Assembly (NCBI RefSeq): GCF_009834765.1
Contig: NZ_WVHP01000018.1
Span: 28,465 to 92,464 of the forward strand
Length of the DNA stretch: 64,000 nucleotides
Direction of reading: 5' to 3'
Source: Saccharibacter sp. EH611
Lineage (GTDB): Bacteria > Pseudomonadota > Alphaproteobacteria > Acetobacterales > Acetobacteraceae
Notes under the pieces: generated by a model
Told to the model about the DNA's origin: nothing
Seen by the model: only the letters and a program-made list of their open reading frames with translations
The model's database searches: none
Part shown: piece after piece, positions 27,329 through 37,042 of the stretch
Layout: every line of letters starts with the position of its first letter
How positions within the stretch are numbered: position 1 is the first letter of the stretch
Made by a program: the position numbers and the translations under genes

Positions 27329-27352
27329 GTCCTGCCGTATATTAAGGAGGAC
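27329..27352 (+). promoter_or_regulatory. ROSE-like RNA thermometer in front of hsp20
   Basis: GTCCT-G-CC can pair with GG-AGGAC, leaving one bulged G on the 5' side and a 9-base loop. The 3' arm is the AGGAGG Shine-Dalgarno site, 7 bases before the ATG at 27358. A helix that hides the ribosome-binding site and carries a bulged G opposite it is the defining part of ROSE elements found before small heat-shock genes of alphaproteobacteria. The pairing is read directly; thermosensing is inferred. Confidence 0.6.
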
Positions 27353-27357
27353 ATCAG

Positions 27358-27792
27358 ATGGGATATGATACTGCCAATTTATTGCGCAGTACGATCGGTT
27401 TCGAACACCTCGTACACCATGCGCTTCATGATAGCAAAAATTGTCGCTATTCTTATCCATCTCATAATGTTGAGAAAACAACAGATACAGACTATACGCT
27501 GACAATCGCTGTCGCCGGCTTTCAACCGGAAGATATTACGATTACTATCGAAGACCACATGTTGATTATTCGCGGTCGCTCTCCGCGTCGTGATACACAT
27601 AATCACCAGAGAAAATGGCTTCATCACGGAATTGCCACGCGTGCCTTTGAACGCTCTTTCGTTCTAGCAGCCCCTTTAGCCATTAAAGAAGCATGTTTTG
27701 ACAATGGCCTTCTAAAAATATTTCTTCAATATGTGTTCTCTCGTAAGAATGAGCCTCGTTCTATCTCAATAGCGACCCATCCACCACATTAA
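27358..27792 (+). CDS. Small heat-shock protein, Hsp20/alpha-crystallin family (IbpA-like)
   Basis: This 144-residue ATP-independent chaperone has the IbpA-type layout: YPSHNVEKTTDTDYTLTIAVAGFQPEDITITIEDHMLIIRGR, the WLHHGIATRAFERSFVLA block, and ACFDNGLLKIFLQYV in place of the usual GxLxI/V strand. The C-terminal ISIATH replaces the usual I-x-I anchor with a near match. It binds unfolding proteins during heat stress. The leader hairpin suggests translational heat control. Confidence 0.9.
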   Translation: MGYDTANLLRSTIGFEHLVHHALHDSKNCRYSYPSHNVEKTTDTDYTLTIAVAGFQPEDITITIEDHMLIIRGRSPRRDTHNHQRKWLHHGIATRAFERSFVLAAPLAIKEACFDNGLLKIFLQYVFSRKNEPRSISIATHPPH

Positions 27793-28053
27793 ACTGTAGC
27801 AGCTATTGGGGCAGAATGCTGCTTTTAGCATGTTTAACTATAAGAAACTTCCATAAAAATTCTCAATGCTTTGAGAGAAGACTGGTTAGCATCTTGACCC
27901 GCCCTTCTCTCTGACGCATCTTACGCAGCACCGCCGTGCGTTTAGCAGGTGCCGTGCTCAGTTTTCTGTTGGGCAGGTCAATCTTCCAGAGTAGCCTTGT
28001 TGGTGCCTGCACTCTGCCGGCCCGACCGCACCGCTGCGAAGGAATGAGTTGAC

Positions 28054-28644
28054 ATGAATCTGCCGTTGATGCCCAAGGCCACCGCTGTCTGGCTGATTGA
28101 TAAAACTGCCCTGACTTTTACCCAAATTGCTGAATTTTGTGGAATGCATCCGCTAGAAGTTCAGGCCATTGCTGATGGGGAAGTCGGCGCTGGGATCAAT
28201 GGTTATGATCCTATTAAGAACAATCAGCTGACTGAAAACGAAATTAAACGCTGCGAAGCAAACTCTTCAGCACGACTGAAGTTGATTGCGACAGCAAACC
28301 CCGTATCACGTCGCGCAAAAGGGGCGCGTTATACGCCTGTCGCTAAGCGCCATGATCGTCCTGATGCGATTGCTTTTGTTTTACGGCAGTTCCCTCAGCT
28401 TTCTGATACGCAAATCGTACGTTTGCTCGGCACGACGAAAGATACGATTTCTAAAATTCGGAATCGCCAACATTGGAACAGCCCTAACATTAAACCGCGT
28501 GATCCCGTCATTTTAGGGCTTTGCACACAGACAGACCTCAATGCTGCTGTTCAAGCAGCTAATGAACGGCTCGTCCGTGATGGTCAGTCTCTCCCCCAAG
28601 AAGGTGATGGCCCTGTTCTCCATCAGGAAGACGAACACGAATAA
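28054..28644 (+). CDS. trcR: Cell-cycle transcriptional regulator TrcR (DUF1013)
   Basis: The 196-residue protein starts MPKATAVWLIDKTALTFTQIAEFCGMHPLEVQAIADGE and has GYDPIKNNQLTENEIKRCE, both hallmarks of the alphaproteobacteria-specific DUF1013/TrcR family. A second HTH-like block (DAIAFVLRQFPQLSDTQIVRLLGTTKDTISKIRNRQHWN) follows. TrcR binds DNA and RNA polymerase and is cell-cycle related in Caulobacter. The 260-base upstream gap should hold its promoter. It is 22 bases upstream of purE. Confidence 0.88.
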   Translation: MNLPLMPKATAVWLIDKTALTFTQIAEFCGMHPLEVQAIADGEVGAGINGYDPIKNNQLTENEIKRCEANSSARLKLIATANPVSRRAKGARYTPVAKRHDRPDAIAFVLRQFPQLSDTQIVRLLGTTKDTISKIRNRQHWNSPNIKPRDPVILGLCTQTDLNAAVQAANERLVRDGQSLPQEGDGPVLHQEDEHE

Positions 28645-28666
28645 GTAGCAAGGGATACCGCCTATC

Positions 28667-29161
28667 ATGAGTAACTCTCCTGCCCCAGTTGTCGGTGTGA
28701 TTATGGGCAGCCAATCTGATTGGGAAACCATGCGTCATGGATGCGAAACGCTTGAGAAACTTGGCGTTCCCTACGAGGCGCGTATAGTCTCAGCTCACCG
28801 CACTCCTGACCGTCTTGCCCAATATGCAAAGACAGCAAAGGAGCGCGGATTGCGCACCATCATCGCAGGAGCAGGAGGTGCTGCTCATCTTCCTGGCATG
28901 TGTGCGGCTTGGACGGCTCTACCGGTTTTCGGTGTCCCTGTTGAAAGTCGTGCTCTCAAGGGGCAAGATAGCCTCCTGTCCATTGTTCAAATGCCGGCTG
29001 GTGTTCCTGTTGGGACACTTGCGATTGGACGTTCTGGCGCTATTAATGCCGCTCTCATGGCTGCTTCCGTGCTAGCCCTGTCGGATGACGCTATAGCTGA
29101 GCGTCTTGATAGCTTCCGTGCCCAACAAACTCATTCTGTTGCTGAGAAACCCGTATCGTGA
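28667..29161 (+). CDS. purE: 5-(carboxyamino)imidazole ribonucleotide mutase
   Basis: PurE converts N5-CAIR to CAIR in purine synthesis. This 164-residue class I enzyme has the start [14 protein letters not shown], the [10 protein letters not shown] catalytic segment and the [12 protein letters not shown] loop. It overlaps purK by 4 bases, and the pair act in sequence. Confidence 0.97.
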   Translation: MSNSPAPVVGVIMGSQSDWETMRHGCETLEKLGVPYEARIVSAHRTPDRLAQYAKTAKERGLRTIIAGAGGAAHLPGMCAAWTALPVFGVPVESRALKGQDSLLSIVQMPAGVPVGTLAIGRSGAINAALMAASVLALSDDAIAERLDSFRAQQTHSVAEKPVS

Positions 29162-30294
29162 CACCTGCTCTTCCTCCTGGTTCTACTATCGGGATTATCG
29201 GCGGTGGCCAATTAGGGCGTATGTCCGCTGTTGCGGCATCGCGTCTCGGCTATCATGTCCATATCCTGAGCGCTTCCACCCCCGCACCAGCGGCCGAAAC
29301 TGCAGCAAAACTGACCGTCGGTTCTTACGATGATCCTGCTGTGTTGGAAGCCTTTGCGCGTGAATGTGATGTCATCACATTCGAGTTTGAAAATATCAGT
29401 GCAGAAGGACTACGGCAGCTCGAAGCATTGCGCCCCGTTCACCCGGCTGGGCGTATTTTAGAAATTAGCCAAGATCGAATTGCCGAGAAAACAGCCTTAA
29501 GCTCGATGGGGCTCCCTGTCGCACCATGGCGCTCTGTACAGAATGAAGATGATCTCGCCACATTAGAGGATTTTGGCTTTCCCCTTATCCTCAAAACAAC
29601 ACGCTTCGGCTATGATGGAAAAGGTCAATTTCGCGTTCCTGACGAAACTGCCTTTCAGAAGCTCTGGAATGATCGCCAGAATTTGCCCTATCCTTTAGTC
29701 GCAGAAAAGCAGATTGATTTCGCGCGTGAGCTCAGCGTCATGGTAGCTCGCAACCATCACGGTGACATACGCTGCTTCGATCCAAGCGAAAATCGCCACC
29801 GAGACGGTATTTTACGTCTGTCTATGGTGCCGGCTCCGGTTGCTCCAGAAACTATTGACGAAGCTCAACGTATTGCTATCCGCTTAGCGAAAGATATTAA
29901 GCTTGTTGGTATTTTAGGAGTGGAGCTGTTCCAAAATGCTGATGGCCAGCTGATCATCAACGAAATTGCCCCTCGACCACATAACTCAGGCCACTGGACG
30001 CAGAATGCCTGCATTATAGACCAGTTTGAGATGCACATTCGTGCCGTTGTAGGCCTTCCTCTGCCATCAACGCGTCGGCATTCTGACGGGTTTATGCATA
30101 ATCTCATCGGCCCTGATGATATGGCTCTCGTGCCTGCTATGATGAAAGAGGATAATGCAGCCCTTCATCTTTACGGAAAAGCAGAAGCTAGGCCGGGTCG
30201 AAAAATGGGTCATATTAACCGCATCTTCCCACGTGGTGGCTTGCCTGGAGAGCTTGCTCTTGCCCAGTTTCAACCTGTCCACTCCCCAGAATAG
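29158..30294 (+). CDS. purK: 5-(carboxyamino)imidazole ribonucleotide synthase
   Basis: PurK uses ATP and bicarbonate to make N5-CAIR from AIR. This 378-residue ATP-grasp enzyme shows [44 protein letters not shown], and [18 protein letters not shown]. It starts with GTG overlapping the purE stop. Confidence 0.97.
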   Translation: MTPALPPGSTIGIIGGGQLGRMSAVAASRLGYHVHILSASTPAPAAETAAKLTVGSYDDPAVLEAFARECDVITFEFENISAEGLRQLEALRPVHPAGRILEISQDRIAEKTALSSMGLPVAPWRSVQNEDDLATLEDFGFPLILKTTRFGYDGKGQFRVPDETAFQKLWNDRQNLPYPLVAEKQIDFARELSVMVARNHHGDIRCFDPSENRHRDGILRLSMVPAPVAPETIDEAQRIAIRLAKDIKLVGILGVELFQNADGQLIINEIAPRPHNSGHWTQNACIIDQFEMHIRAVVGLPLPSTRRHSDGFMHNLIGPDDMALVPAMMKEDNAALHLYGKAEARPGRKMGHINRIFPRGGLPGELALAQFQPVHSPE

Positions 30295-30302
30295 ACGGCG
30301 CT

Positions 30303-30971
30303 CTATAACAGCCCAAGCGCACGAAAGCTGACTTGGGCTGTACGCGTAATGATATAGTGGTCAATAACACGTATCTTTAAAACCTTAAGCGCTGCCTGCA
30401 CATTTTGTGTCACAATCACATCCCCCTCTGATGGGCTTGTATGCCCACTCGGGTGATTATGCGCCATGATGATAGATGAAGCGTTGAGCTCTAAACAACG
30501 ACGCGCCACCTCCCTTGGGTAAACTGGTGTGTGATTAACCGTTCCCACACCCTGAACTTCATCGCAAATAAGCTGATTTTTCTTGTTGAGAAAAATAATT
30601 CGAAACTGTTCCACTGATTCTCGCGCCATTTGCGTAATGAGATAATCAAGCAGTCTCCGCTCTTCCTGTAAAAGGTCTCCCTGCGGAAGAGCGGCTCGAT
30701 TGCACCGTAATCCCATTTCACGCAGGAGCTGTAAGAGAACGAGAAAAGAGCTGTTCTTTTGTGCGTAGTCCTGCCATTTCTGCACCGGCAGCGACACAAG
30801 CTCTCCTAACGAATCACTCGTCTGAAGTACGTAATTTAGGAGCGTTTTCTGATCTTTTTTAGACGTTGTGGAAAGCGCTACTAAAAATGAAAATAAATCT
30901 TCTTTTTTAATTGGCCGTTCGCTTAGCAGCGCCTCTCTCACTGCTTGTTGTGCCTCATCACCCTCAGCCAT
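30303..30971 (-). CDS. radC: RadC-family JAB protein with intact metal site
   Basis: This protein of about 222 residues has the complete RadC JAMM site: SSIIMAHNHPSGHTSPSEGD (H-x-H-x10-D form) after the FRIIFLNKKNQL block, and ends with VIDHYIITRTAQVSFRALGLL. Its N-terminal half is unlike normal RadC; the helix-hairpin-helix part is diverged. The start at 30971 overlaps the stop of the upstream paralogue as TGATG, so the two are coupled; an in-frame ATG at 31007 is an alternative. RadC's biochemical role is unsettled. Confidence 0.8.
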   Translation of the reverse strand: MAEGDEAQQAVREALLSERPIKKEDLFSFLVALSTTSKKDQKTLLNYVLQTSDSLGELVSLPVQKWQDYAQKNSSFLVLLQLLREMGLRCNRAALPQGDLLQEERRLLDYLITQMARESVEQFRIIFLNKKNQLICDEVQGVGTVNHTPVYPREVARRCLELNASSIIMAHNHPSGHTSPSEGDVIVTQNVQAALKVLKIRVIDHYIITRTAQVSFRALGLL

Positions 30972-31660
30972 CACAGCAATCTCTCTTTGTTCAAGCTCGA
31001 CACCCAACCCGCTCCAAACAAAATCACATCATGCATCGTTATTGAGAGAGGCTTTAGCGCCATTGCTAACCCTCGTGCTTCTTGCGCAAGCACGGCTGCC
31101 GAATGGCTAGGGGCAATATGCACGACGATAAAAGCCGTTGCTTGCACATCTAAAAGCTGAGTGGCGATCAGACGATGAGAAGCAGAAATTTTCTGATGAC
31201 GCGCCAGTCGCTCTTCCTTCAATAAATTATTTCGCCCATCAAGATAAAGCAGACTTGTTCCTTCCTCTATTGGCTCATGCAGACGCGAACCAAAATAGCG
31301 TTTGAGCATCGTCATATTTTTAAGCTGAACCTGACCCAGCTCCGCGTGCTCTTCTGCTAATGCTCGTGCAGCTAAATACGGTATTTTCAACACTGCAGCG
31401 ACACGTTGTGTTAATCCAGCATCATGCAACATCGTATCCGATGCTTGAGACAATGCCGCTAGAGAGCCAAACTTTTTCAAAAGTTCTTTCGCCAGTGGCT
31501 TCGTATCGCGTCGTGGGATAACGTAAAATAAAAGCATCTCCAGCAACTCATAATCTGCTAGATTGGCTGTTCCATGCTCCATAATACGCTGTCGCATACG
31601 TTGGCGATGCCCATGGCTATGTGATTTTCTTCTCAAACCTGTAGGTTCTTTCCTAGCCAT
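30971..31660 (-). CDS. RadC paralogue with degenerate JAMM site
   Basis: This protein of about 229 residues has a classical RadC N-terminus: GHRQRMRQRIMEHG, LADYELLEMLLFYVIPRRDTKPLAKELLKKFGSLAALS. The JAB domain is recognisable (TSLLYLDGRNNLLKEERLA), but the metal motif reads VVHIAPSHSAAVLAQE instead of HNHPSG...D, so the second His and the Asp are gone. It is probably catalytically dead. The ATG at 31660 is used because it gives the standard start; the frame is open further upstream. It is coupled to the active-site-bearing paralogue downstream. Confidence 0.78.
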   Translation of the reverse strand: MARKEPTGLRRKSHSHGHRQRMRQRIMEHGTANLADYELLEMLLFYVIPRRDTKPLAKELLKKFGSLAALSQASDTMLHDAGLTQRVAAVLKIPYLAARALAEEHAELGQVQLKNMTMLKRYFGSRLHEPIEEGTSLLYLDGRNNLLKEERLARHQKISASHRLIATQLLDVQATAFIVVHIAPSHSAAVLAQEARGLAMALKPLSITMHDVILFGAGWVSSLNKERLL

Positions 31661-31688
31661 AGGCCATCTCTCGCAGTATATCAGAGAG

Positions 31689-33923
31689 GTGTCTGATGAT
31701 CTTTTTTCCCCACGTCCGCTTTCGCCTACTTGTGACCATCTTGCAGGCCTGAATGAAGAACAGCACCTTGCCGTTACCACAACGGAAGGCCCGTTGCTGA
31801 TTCTGGCAGGCGCTGGCACTGGAAAGACACGTGTTCTGACAACACGCTTTGCTCATATTCTGCTCCATCATCTTGCTTGGCCTGAGCAGATTTTGGCCGT
31901 CACCTTTACCAATAAAGCTGCGCGCGAGATGCGCGAGCGCGTCAGTCATCTCCTCGGCAAACCCGTTGAAGGGTTGTGGTTAGGAACATTTCACTCTCTC
32001 TGCGCACGGATGCTTCGCCAACATGCACCGAGCGTTGGATTGGAACGCAATTTCACCATCCTTGATGCCGATGATCAGATTCGTTTGCTTAAGCAAATTA
32101 TGACGGGCAGTTCAATTGATTTGAAACGCTGGCCACCTGCCCAGCTTATGCACCATATTCAACTATGGAAAGATCGTGCCCTTTTGCCGGAGCAAATAAC
32201 ATCAGCCCATGATATTGATTTTGCTAACGGAAAAGCTCGTTCCCTTTATGAAACCTATCAAACACGCCTCAAAGAACTGAACGCCTGTGATTTTGGAGAC
32301 CTCATGCTCCATATGGTCACGATATTTCGTACTCATCCTGAGGTGTTAAAACAGTATCAGCATCGCTTCCGCTATATTCTTGTCGATGAATATCAAGACA
32401 CCAACACCATTCAATATCTTTGGTTGCGCCTTTTAGCCAAACGTGGCGATCAGCCAGCTAATATTGCCTGCGTTGGGGATGATGACCAATCTATCTACTC
32501 ATGGCGTGGTGCCGATGTAACCAATATTCTACGTTTTGAGCAGGACTTTCCCGGAGCAACAATTGTCCGTTTGGAAAAAAATTATCGCTCAACACCTCGT
32601 ATTCTTGGAGCGGCCTCTGGCGTGATTGCCCATAATGAAAGCCGTTTAGGGAAAACGCTCCATTCCGGTTTGGACGGTAAAACAGGCGAACAAATTGACG
32701 TCATTAATGCCCCAGACTCTGATGAAGAAGCACGCATTGTCGCCGTCAAAATTCGTGAGCTACATGATACAGGGCATAATTTTGGCGATATGGCCATCCT
32801 CATGCGCGCAGGTTTCCTAACGCGCGCTTTTGAAGAGACATTGATGCGTTCTGGCATTCCCTACCAAGTGGTCGGCGGATTGCGTTTTTACGAACGTGCT
32901 GAAATTCGCGATGGCACAGCCTATATGCGGGCTCTTGCCCATCCCAGCGATGATCTTGCCTTTGAACGCATTATCAATGTCCCTAAGCGCGGGGTCGGAC
33001 AAGTTGCGCTTACGCGTTTAAGAGAGCACGCACGAGAACGCGGACTTTCCCTTCAACGAACATTGGAAGAACGTCTCGCTCATAAAGAGATTAAAGGAAA
33101 AGCCGCCACAACCCTTTCCGACTTTATGGCGTGTTTTTCTCGTGCTCGTGAGACCCTTGCCAAAGAAGGACATGTTGTCGCTACTCAGCAGCTTTTAGAA
33201 GAAACAGGCTATCTTGATATGTGGCGGCAAGACCAACGCACGGTGGAAGCCGCAGGCCGTCTTGATAACCTTGGTGAGCTATTACGCGCCATTGGAGACT
33301 TTCCAGATCTTGAAGCGTTTCTTGAGCATATCGCCCTCGTCATGGATGCCGATAGCGTCCAAAATGATACGCAACGTGTCAGCCTCATGACCCTGCATGC
33401 CGCTAAGGGGCTTGAGTTCCGCACTGTCTTTCTTCCGGGTTGGGAGGAAGGGATCTTCCCCTCCCAACGCTCAATGGATGAAGGCGGACTTGCATCGCTT
33501 GAAGAAGAGCGCCGCCTTGCCTATGTCGGCCTAACACGTGCCCGTGAGCGCGCTATTATTTCACATGCAGATAGCCGCCGTATTTACGCGAACTGGCAAG
33601 ATTCCATCCCGAGCCGCTTTATTGATGAGCTCCCTGATGAGCACGTGTCTCTTCATCGTCCTAAACAGCGCGAGCGCTCCTCTTTTGGGCGCAATTTCTG
33701 GCGACGCCCTGCTACTCAAGAGACCTCCTTGCCGCGCTCCCCGAGCCTTTCTCGACCTCGCCCCAAAGCATCACGCACCCCTATTGCTATTGGGGCCACT
33801 GTTAAACATAAACGTTTTGGCATAGGCGTTGTTATGAACAGCAATGGCGAACATCTTACGATCAATTTTGAAGATGCCGGACAAAAGACCCTGATGGCCG
33901 GTTTTGTAGAGGTACTCTCGTGA
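31689..33923 (+). CDS. uvrD: UvrD/PcrA-type ATP-dependent DNA helicase
   Basis: The protein has about 744 residues from the GTG at 31689, which starts VSDDLFSPRP just before GLNEEQHLAV. Helicase motifs are all present: ILAGAGTGKTRVLT, TFTNKAAREM, VDEYQDTNTIQYLW, GDDDQSIYSWRGAD, LEKNYRST, MTLHAAKGLEF and AYVGLTRARE. A C-terminal Tudor-like segment (TVKHKRFGIGVVMNSNGEHLTINFE) is typical for PcrA/UvrD. The frame extends upstream to 31563 but there it overlaps the divergent radC paralogue. It overlaps prmA by 4 bases. Confidence 0.93.
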   Translation: MSDDLFSPRPLSPTCDHLAGLNEEQHLAVTTTEGPLLILAGAGTGKTRVLTTRFAHILLHHLAWPEQILAVTFTNKAAREMRERVSHLLGKPVEGLWLGTFHSLCARMLRQHAPSVGLERNFTILDADDQIRLLKQIMTGSSIDLKRWPPAQLMHHIQLWKDRALLPEQITSAHDIDFANGKARSLYETYQTRLKELNACDFGDLMLHMVTIFRTHPEVLKQYQHRFRYILVDEYQDTNTIQYLWLRLLAKRGDQPANIACVGDDDQSIYSWRGADVTNILRFEQDFPGATIVRLEKNYRSTPRILGAASGVIAHNESRLGKTLHSGLDGKTGEQIDVINAPDSDEEARIVAVKIRELHDTGHNFGDMAILMRAGFLTRAFEETLMRSGIPYQVVGGLRFYERAEIRDGTAYMRALAHPSDDLAFERIINVPKRGVGQVALTRLREHARERGLSLQRTLEERLAHKEIKGKAATTLSDFMACFSRARETLAKEGHVVATQQLLEETGYLDMWRQDQRTVEAAGRLDNLGELLRAIGDFPDLEAFLEHIALVMDADSVQNDTQRVSLMTLHAAKGLEFRTVFLPGWEEGIFPSQRSMDEGGLASLEEERRLAYVGLTRARERAIISHADSRRIYANWQDSIPSRFIDELPDEHVSLHRPKQRERSSFGRNFWRRPATQETSLPRSPSLSRPRPKASRTPIAIGATVKHKRFGIGVVMNSNGEHLTINFEDAGQKTLMAGFVEVLS

Positions 33924-34846
33924 AAGCAACACAAAGCCCAATAGCTCCCCGCCACATTGGCTCTCGTCATGCACGTGCATTGGAAACGGTCACCATTATC
34001 GTGGAAGAAGCCTTCGTTCCTCTGTTCGAGCAAGCCCTTATGACCGCTTGCGACACTGTCGGTATGTTTGAGGAAGATGACGAGCAAAAATACTGGCGCC
34101 TTGAAGGCGTAAAGGAAGTTGGCGCTCAAGAAGAGGCTCTACAATCGTCCATCGCTGTAGCACGCGCGATCACAGGGGTTGAGGCAGAGCTTGTCCGGCA
34201 CACAACAGAAGCAGAAGGCTGGCTCGCACGCACGCAAGAAGCGTTTCCGCCACAAAATGTCGGAAGACGCTTTTGCATTCGTGGCACACATCTTAACGAC
34301 AAAGCGCCTTCTAACCGCCTCTCCATTACTCTTGATGCCGGTATCGCTTTCGGCTCAGGTGAACATGGTTCAACACGTGGCTGCCTGCGTGCCCTTGAGT
34401 TGATCGCTTATCGCAAGCCACACCGTATTTTAGATATGGGCTGCGGCTCGGGCATCCTTGCGATGGCTGCGGCACGCTTGCTGCACCGCCCTGTTCTGGC
34501 CGTCGATATTGAACCTTGGTCTGTTCGCGTTGCAGCGTCTAATGCACGGCTCAATAAGCTCTCTCCCCTTCTCGATTGCCGCTTTGGTAATGGATGGCTA
34601 ACGCCAGCTGTGCGCAGCAAGGCGCCTTATGACCTCGTCTTTGCTAATATTCTTGCACGTCCTCTCTGCCGGATGGCCCCTTCTTTAGCGCAGTCTTTAG
34701 CTCCTGGGGGCACGGCTATTTTAGCTGGACTTCTCAACACGCAAGCACGCATGGTGACGGTGGCTCATCAGCGCCAAGGGCTTCTTTTAGAACGTCAACT
34801 GAAAGAAGGTGCATGGAGCACCCTTATTCTACGTAAGCCTTACTAA
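33920..34846 (+). CDS. prmA: Ribosomal protein L11 methyltransferase
   Basis: PrmA trimethylates L11 on the ribosomal stalk. The 308-residue protein has a small N-terminal L11-binding domain and a SAM domain with DAGIAFGSGEHGSTRGCL, ILDMGCGSGILAMAAA and FANILARPL. It starts with GTG overlapping the uvrD stop (GTGA). Confidence 0.92.
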   Translation: MKATQSPIAPRHIGSRHARALETVTIIVEEAFVPLFEQALMTACDTVGMFEEDDEQKYWRLEGVKEVGAQEEALQSSIAVARAITGVEAELVRHTTEAEGWLARTQEAFPPQNVGRRFCIRGTHLNDKAPSNRLSITLDAGIAFGSGEHGSTRGCLRALELIAYRKPHRILDMGCGSGILAMAAARLLHRPVLAVDIEPWSVRVAASNARLNKLSPLLDCRFGNGWLTPAVRSKAPYDLVFANILARPLCRMAPSLAQSLAPGGTAILAGLLNTQARMVTVAHQRQGLLLERQLKEGAWSTLILRKPY

Positions 34847-34880
34847 TTTCCCCCGTTACGGTACAGGATCAAAAACGTTT

Positions 34881-36647
34881 ATGACCGGCTTATCATCCAT
34901 TCCTTTAGCCTCTCGCCCAGCGCGCGTGCGTGATCATTTTGACCGCCTCTCTATCGACGGAATGATCATTACGCGTGGCGATCAGTATCTTGGGGAATAT
35001 GTCGCCCCTCATTCGGAGCGCTTGGCATGGGTAAGTGGCTTTACAGGAAGTGCGGGGCTTGCCATCGTACTCCGCGAGAAAGCCTGCGTCTTCTCTGATG
35101 GACGTTATACCGTGCAAATGGATGAGCAAATTGATCATGCCTTATGGGATCGCCAACATATTCTACACGAGCCACCACACGCTTGGCTTGCCCAACATGC
35201 TCATGGACTGCGTATTGGCTATGACCCTCATCTAACAAGCGAGCAGGAGTTATCCTCTTGGCAGGTCGAGAACGTCACTCTCGTGCCTGTCACGTCCAAT
35301 CCCGTTGATGCTGCCTGGACAGATCAGCCCGCTTCTCCTGCCGCACCAATTGAGCCTCATCCATTGAGCTACGCTGGAGAAACAAGCGTTGATAAACGCA
35401 CACGACTTGCAGAGGAGCTCCGTAAACAGCATCAAAAAGCAATGGTGATTGCTGACTGCACATCCCTTGCATGGCTGTTGAATTTACGTGGGTCTGACAT
35501 CGCCATGACTCCCGTCGCTCATGGTTACGGCTTGCTCTATGATGACGGACATGCCGAACTTTTCGTAGATGAAGCGCGTCTTAAAGCACCAGTTGAGGAT
35601 GGCATTGTTCTCTATTCGCCCAACCAGCTTAAAGACCGTTTGGCAGCTCTTGCACAGGCTGTTGTCCGTATAGACCCAACATCTACGCCAGTTTGGTTTC
35701 GGATGACGCTTGATAAAATCGGTGCGCATATTAAGAGTGCGCCAGATCTATGCAGTCTCCCGAAAGCCATTAAAAACCCCACAGAACAAGAAGGGAACCG
35801 CCGTGCACATGAGCTTGATAGCTTAGCGCTTGCGCGTTTCCTTCATTGGATTGAAAACAATGGCGTTGGTAAGCATGAAACAGAACTTGCGGACACGCTT
35901 GAAGCTTTCCGCGCTCGTTCAGACGATTATCGCGGGCCAAGCTTTGAAACGATTTCTGCTGCCGGCCCGAACGGGGCTTACCCTCATTACCGTGCCATTC
36001 CTGGGCAAGATCGTGTTTTAGAAGAGAATACGGTCTATCTCGTCGATAGTGGCGCACAATATCCTTTTGGAACCACAGACATTACGCGAACGCTCTGGAT
36101 TGGCCCTCAAACGCCACCGGCAGAACTTAAAGAGGCCTTCACACGCGTTTTAAAGGGTAATATTACACTTTCCTCCCAACGCTTTCCAAACAAAACACCG
36201 GGCCATCGTCTGGATAGTTTAGCACGTGCGTCCTTATGGAATGCAGGGCTTGATTTTGATCATGGGACTGGTCACGGGATCGGCAGTTATTTGTCTGTCC
36301 ATGAAGGGCCACAATCTATTTCCTCATACCCCCGTCCAACTGGTTTGCAGGCGGGTATGATTTTGTCCAATGAGCCAGGTTATTACAAACAGGGTGATTA
36401 TGGGATCCGTATCGAAAACCTCATGCTTGTTAAAGAGAGTGAGCTAAAAAGTCCTCGCGGTCCCTTCCTTGAGTTTGAGGTGCTCACCTATACGCCGATT
36501 GATCGCACTTTAATCGACTGCTCCCTGCTCAGTGAGACAGAGCGCCAATGGCTTAACCAGTATCATAAAAAAGTTGAGACACATCTTCTTACTCGTTTGG
36601 AAGAAGAACTTCATCCTTGGGTGAAGAACGCCTGCGCTCCGCTCTAA
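34881..36647 (+). CDS. pepP: Xaa-Pro aminopeptidase (M24B)
   Basis: The protein has about 588 residues with two creatinase-like N-terminal domains (WVSGFTGSAGLAIVL, DGRYTVQMDEQI) and a pita-bread metallopeptidase domain. The metal ligands can be placed: VDSGAQYPFGTTDITRTL (two Asp), GTGHGIGSYLSVHEGP (His), NEPGYY (Glu) and RIENL (Glu). It cleaves N-terminal residues before proline. The ATG at 34881 lies 34 bases after prmA; the longer frame overlaps prmA. Confidence 0.92.
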   Translation: MTGLSSIPLASRPARVRDHFDRLSIDGMIITRGDQYLGEYVAPHSERLAWVSGFTGSAGLAIVLREKACVFSDGRYTVQMDEQIDHALWDRQHILHEPPHAWLAQHAHGLRIGYDPHLTSEQELSSWQVENVTLVPVTSNPVDAAWTDQPASPAAPIEPHPLSYAGETSVDKRTRLAEELRKQHQKAMVIADCTSLAWLLNLRGSDIAMTPVAHGYGLLYDDGHAELFVDEARLKAPVEDGIVLYSPNQLKDRLAALAQAVVRIDPTSTPVWFRMTLDKIGAHIKSAPDLCSLPKAIKNPTEQEGNRRAHELDSLALARFLHWIENNGVGKHETELADTLEAFRARSDDYRGPSFETISAAGPNGAYPHYRAIPGQDRVLEENTVYLVDSGAQYPFGTTDITRTLWIGPQTPPAELKEAFTRVLKGNITLSSQRFPNKTPGHRLDSLARASLWNAGLDFDHGTGHGIGSYLSVHEGPQSISSYPRPTGLQAGMILSNEPGYYKQGDYGIRIENLMLVKESELKSPRGPFLEFEVLTYTPIDRTLIDCSLLSETERQWLNQYHKKVETHLLTRLEEELHPWVKNACAPL

Positions 36648-36649
36648 TT

Positions 36650-37036
36650 CTAAAGCGTCATGATGGGATGGGAGCCAACTTCTGTTAGGAAGCTCACCAT
36701 CCCTCGAACGCGAATACCTGCCATTAAATCATCTGAAGATAATCCAGCCATCTTCATTCCCGTTTCGCAAGCCATAAACGCACCCCCTAAACTGATGATC
36801 GCATCACGTAACTCACGCAACGACGGAATTTGACGAGCCTTCAAGAGGTCGTCTGACAGCGCCCCGTCCAAACCTTCCATTTTTTCTGAAAGCGTTAATA
36901 CTGAACGCCCCCCAGCAAAGATTAAGACTGAGCGATTAAGAGCCAAAAAGCTACATGCCAACGTAAATGCGTGATGGTGACGCTCCCAAGAGCAATCGCT
37001 TAATGTAATACCAACGTCATACATAAGAACGCTCAT
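36650..37036 (-). CDS. DsrE-family protein
   Basis: The 128-residue protein has the DsrE/F/TusD-like fold pattern: a GITLSDCSWERHHHAFTLACSFLAL first helix region, LIFAGGRSVLTL, and GGAFMACETGMKMAGLSSDDL with the conserved cysteine of the sulfur-relay group. It lies 6 bases after the ThiF-like gene, so a role in sulfur transfer is plausible but unproven. Confidence 0.72.
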   Translation of the reverse strand: MSVLMYDVGITLSDCSWERHHHAFTLACSFLALNRSVLIFAGGRSVLTLSEKMEGLDGALSDDLLKARQIPSLRELRDAIISLGGAFMACETGMKMAGLSSDDLMAGIRVRGMVSFLTEVGSHPIMTL

Positions 37037-37042
37037 CTTCCC

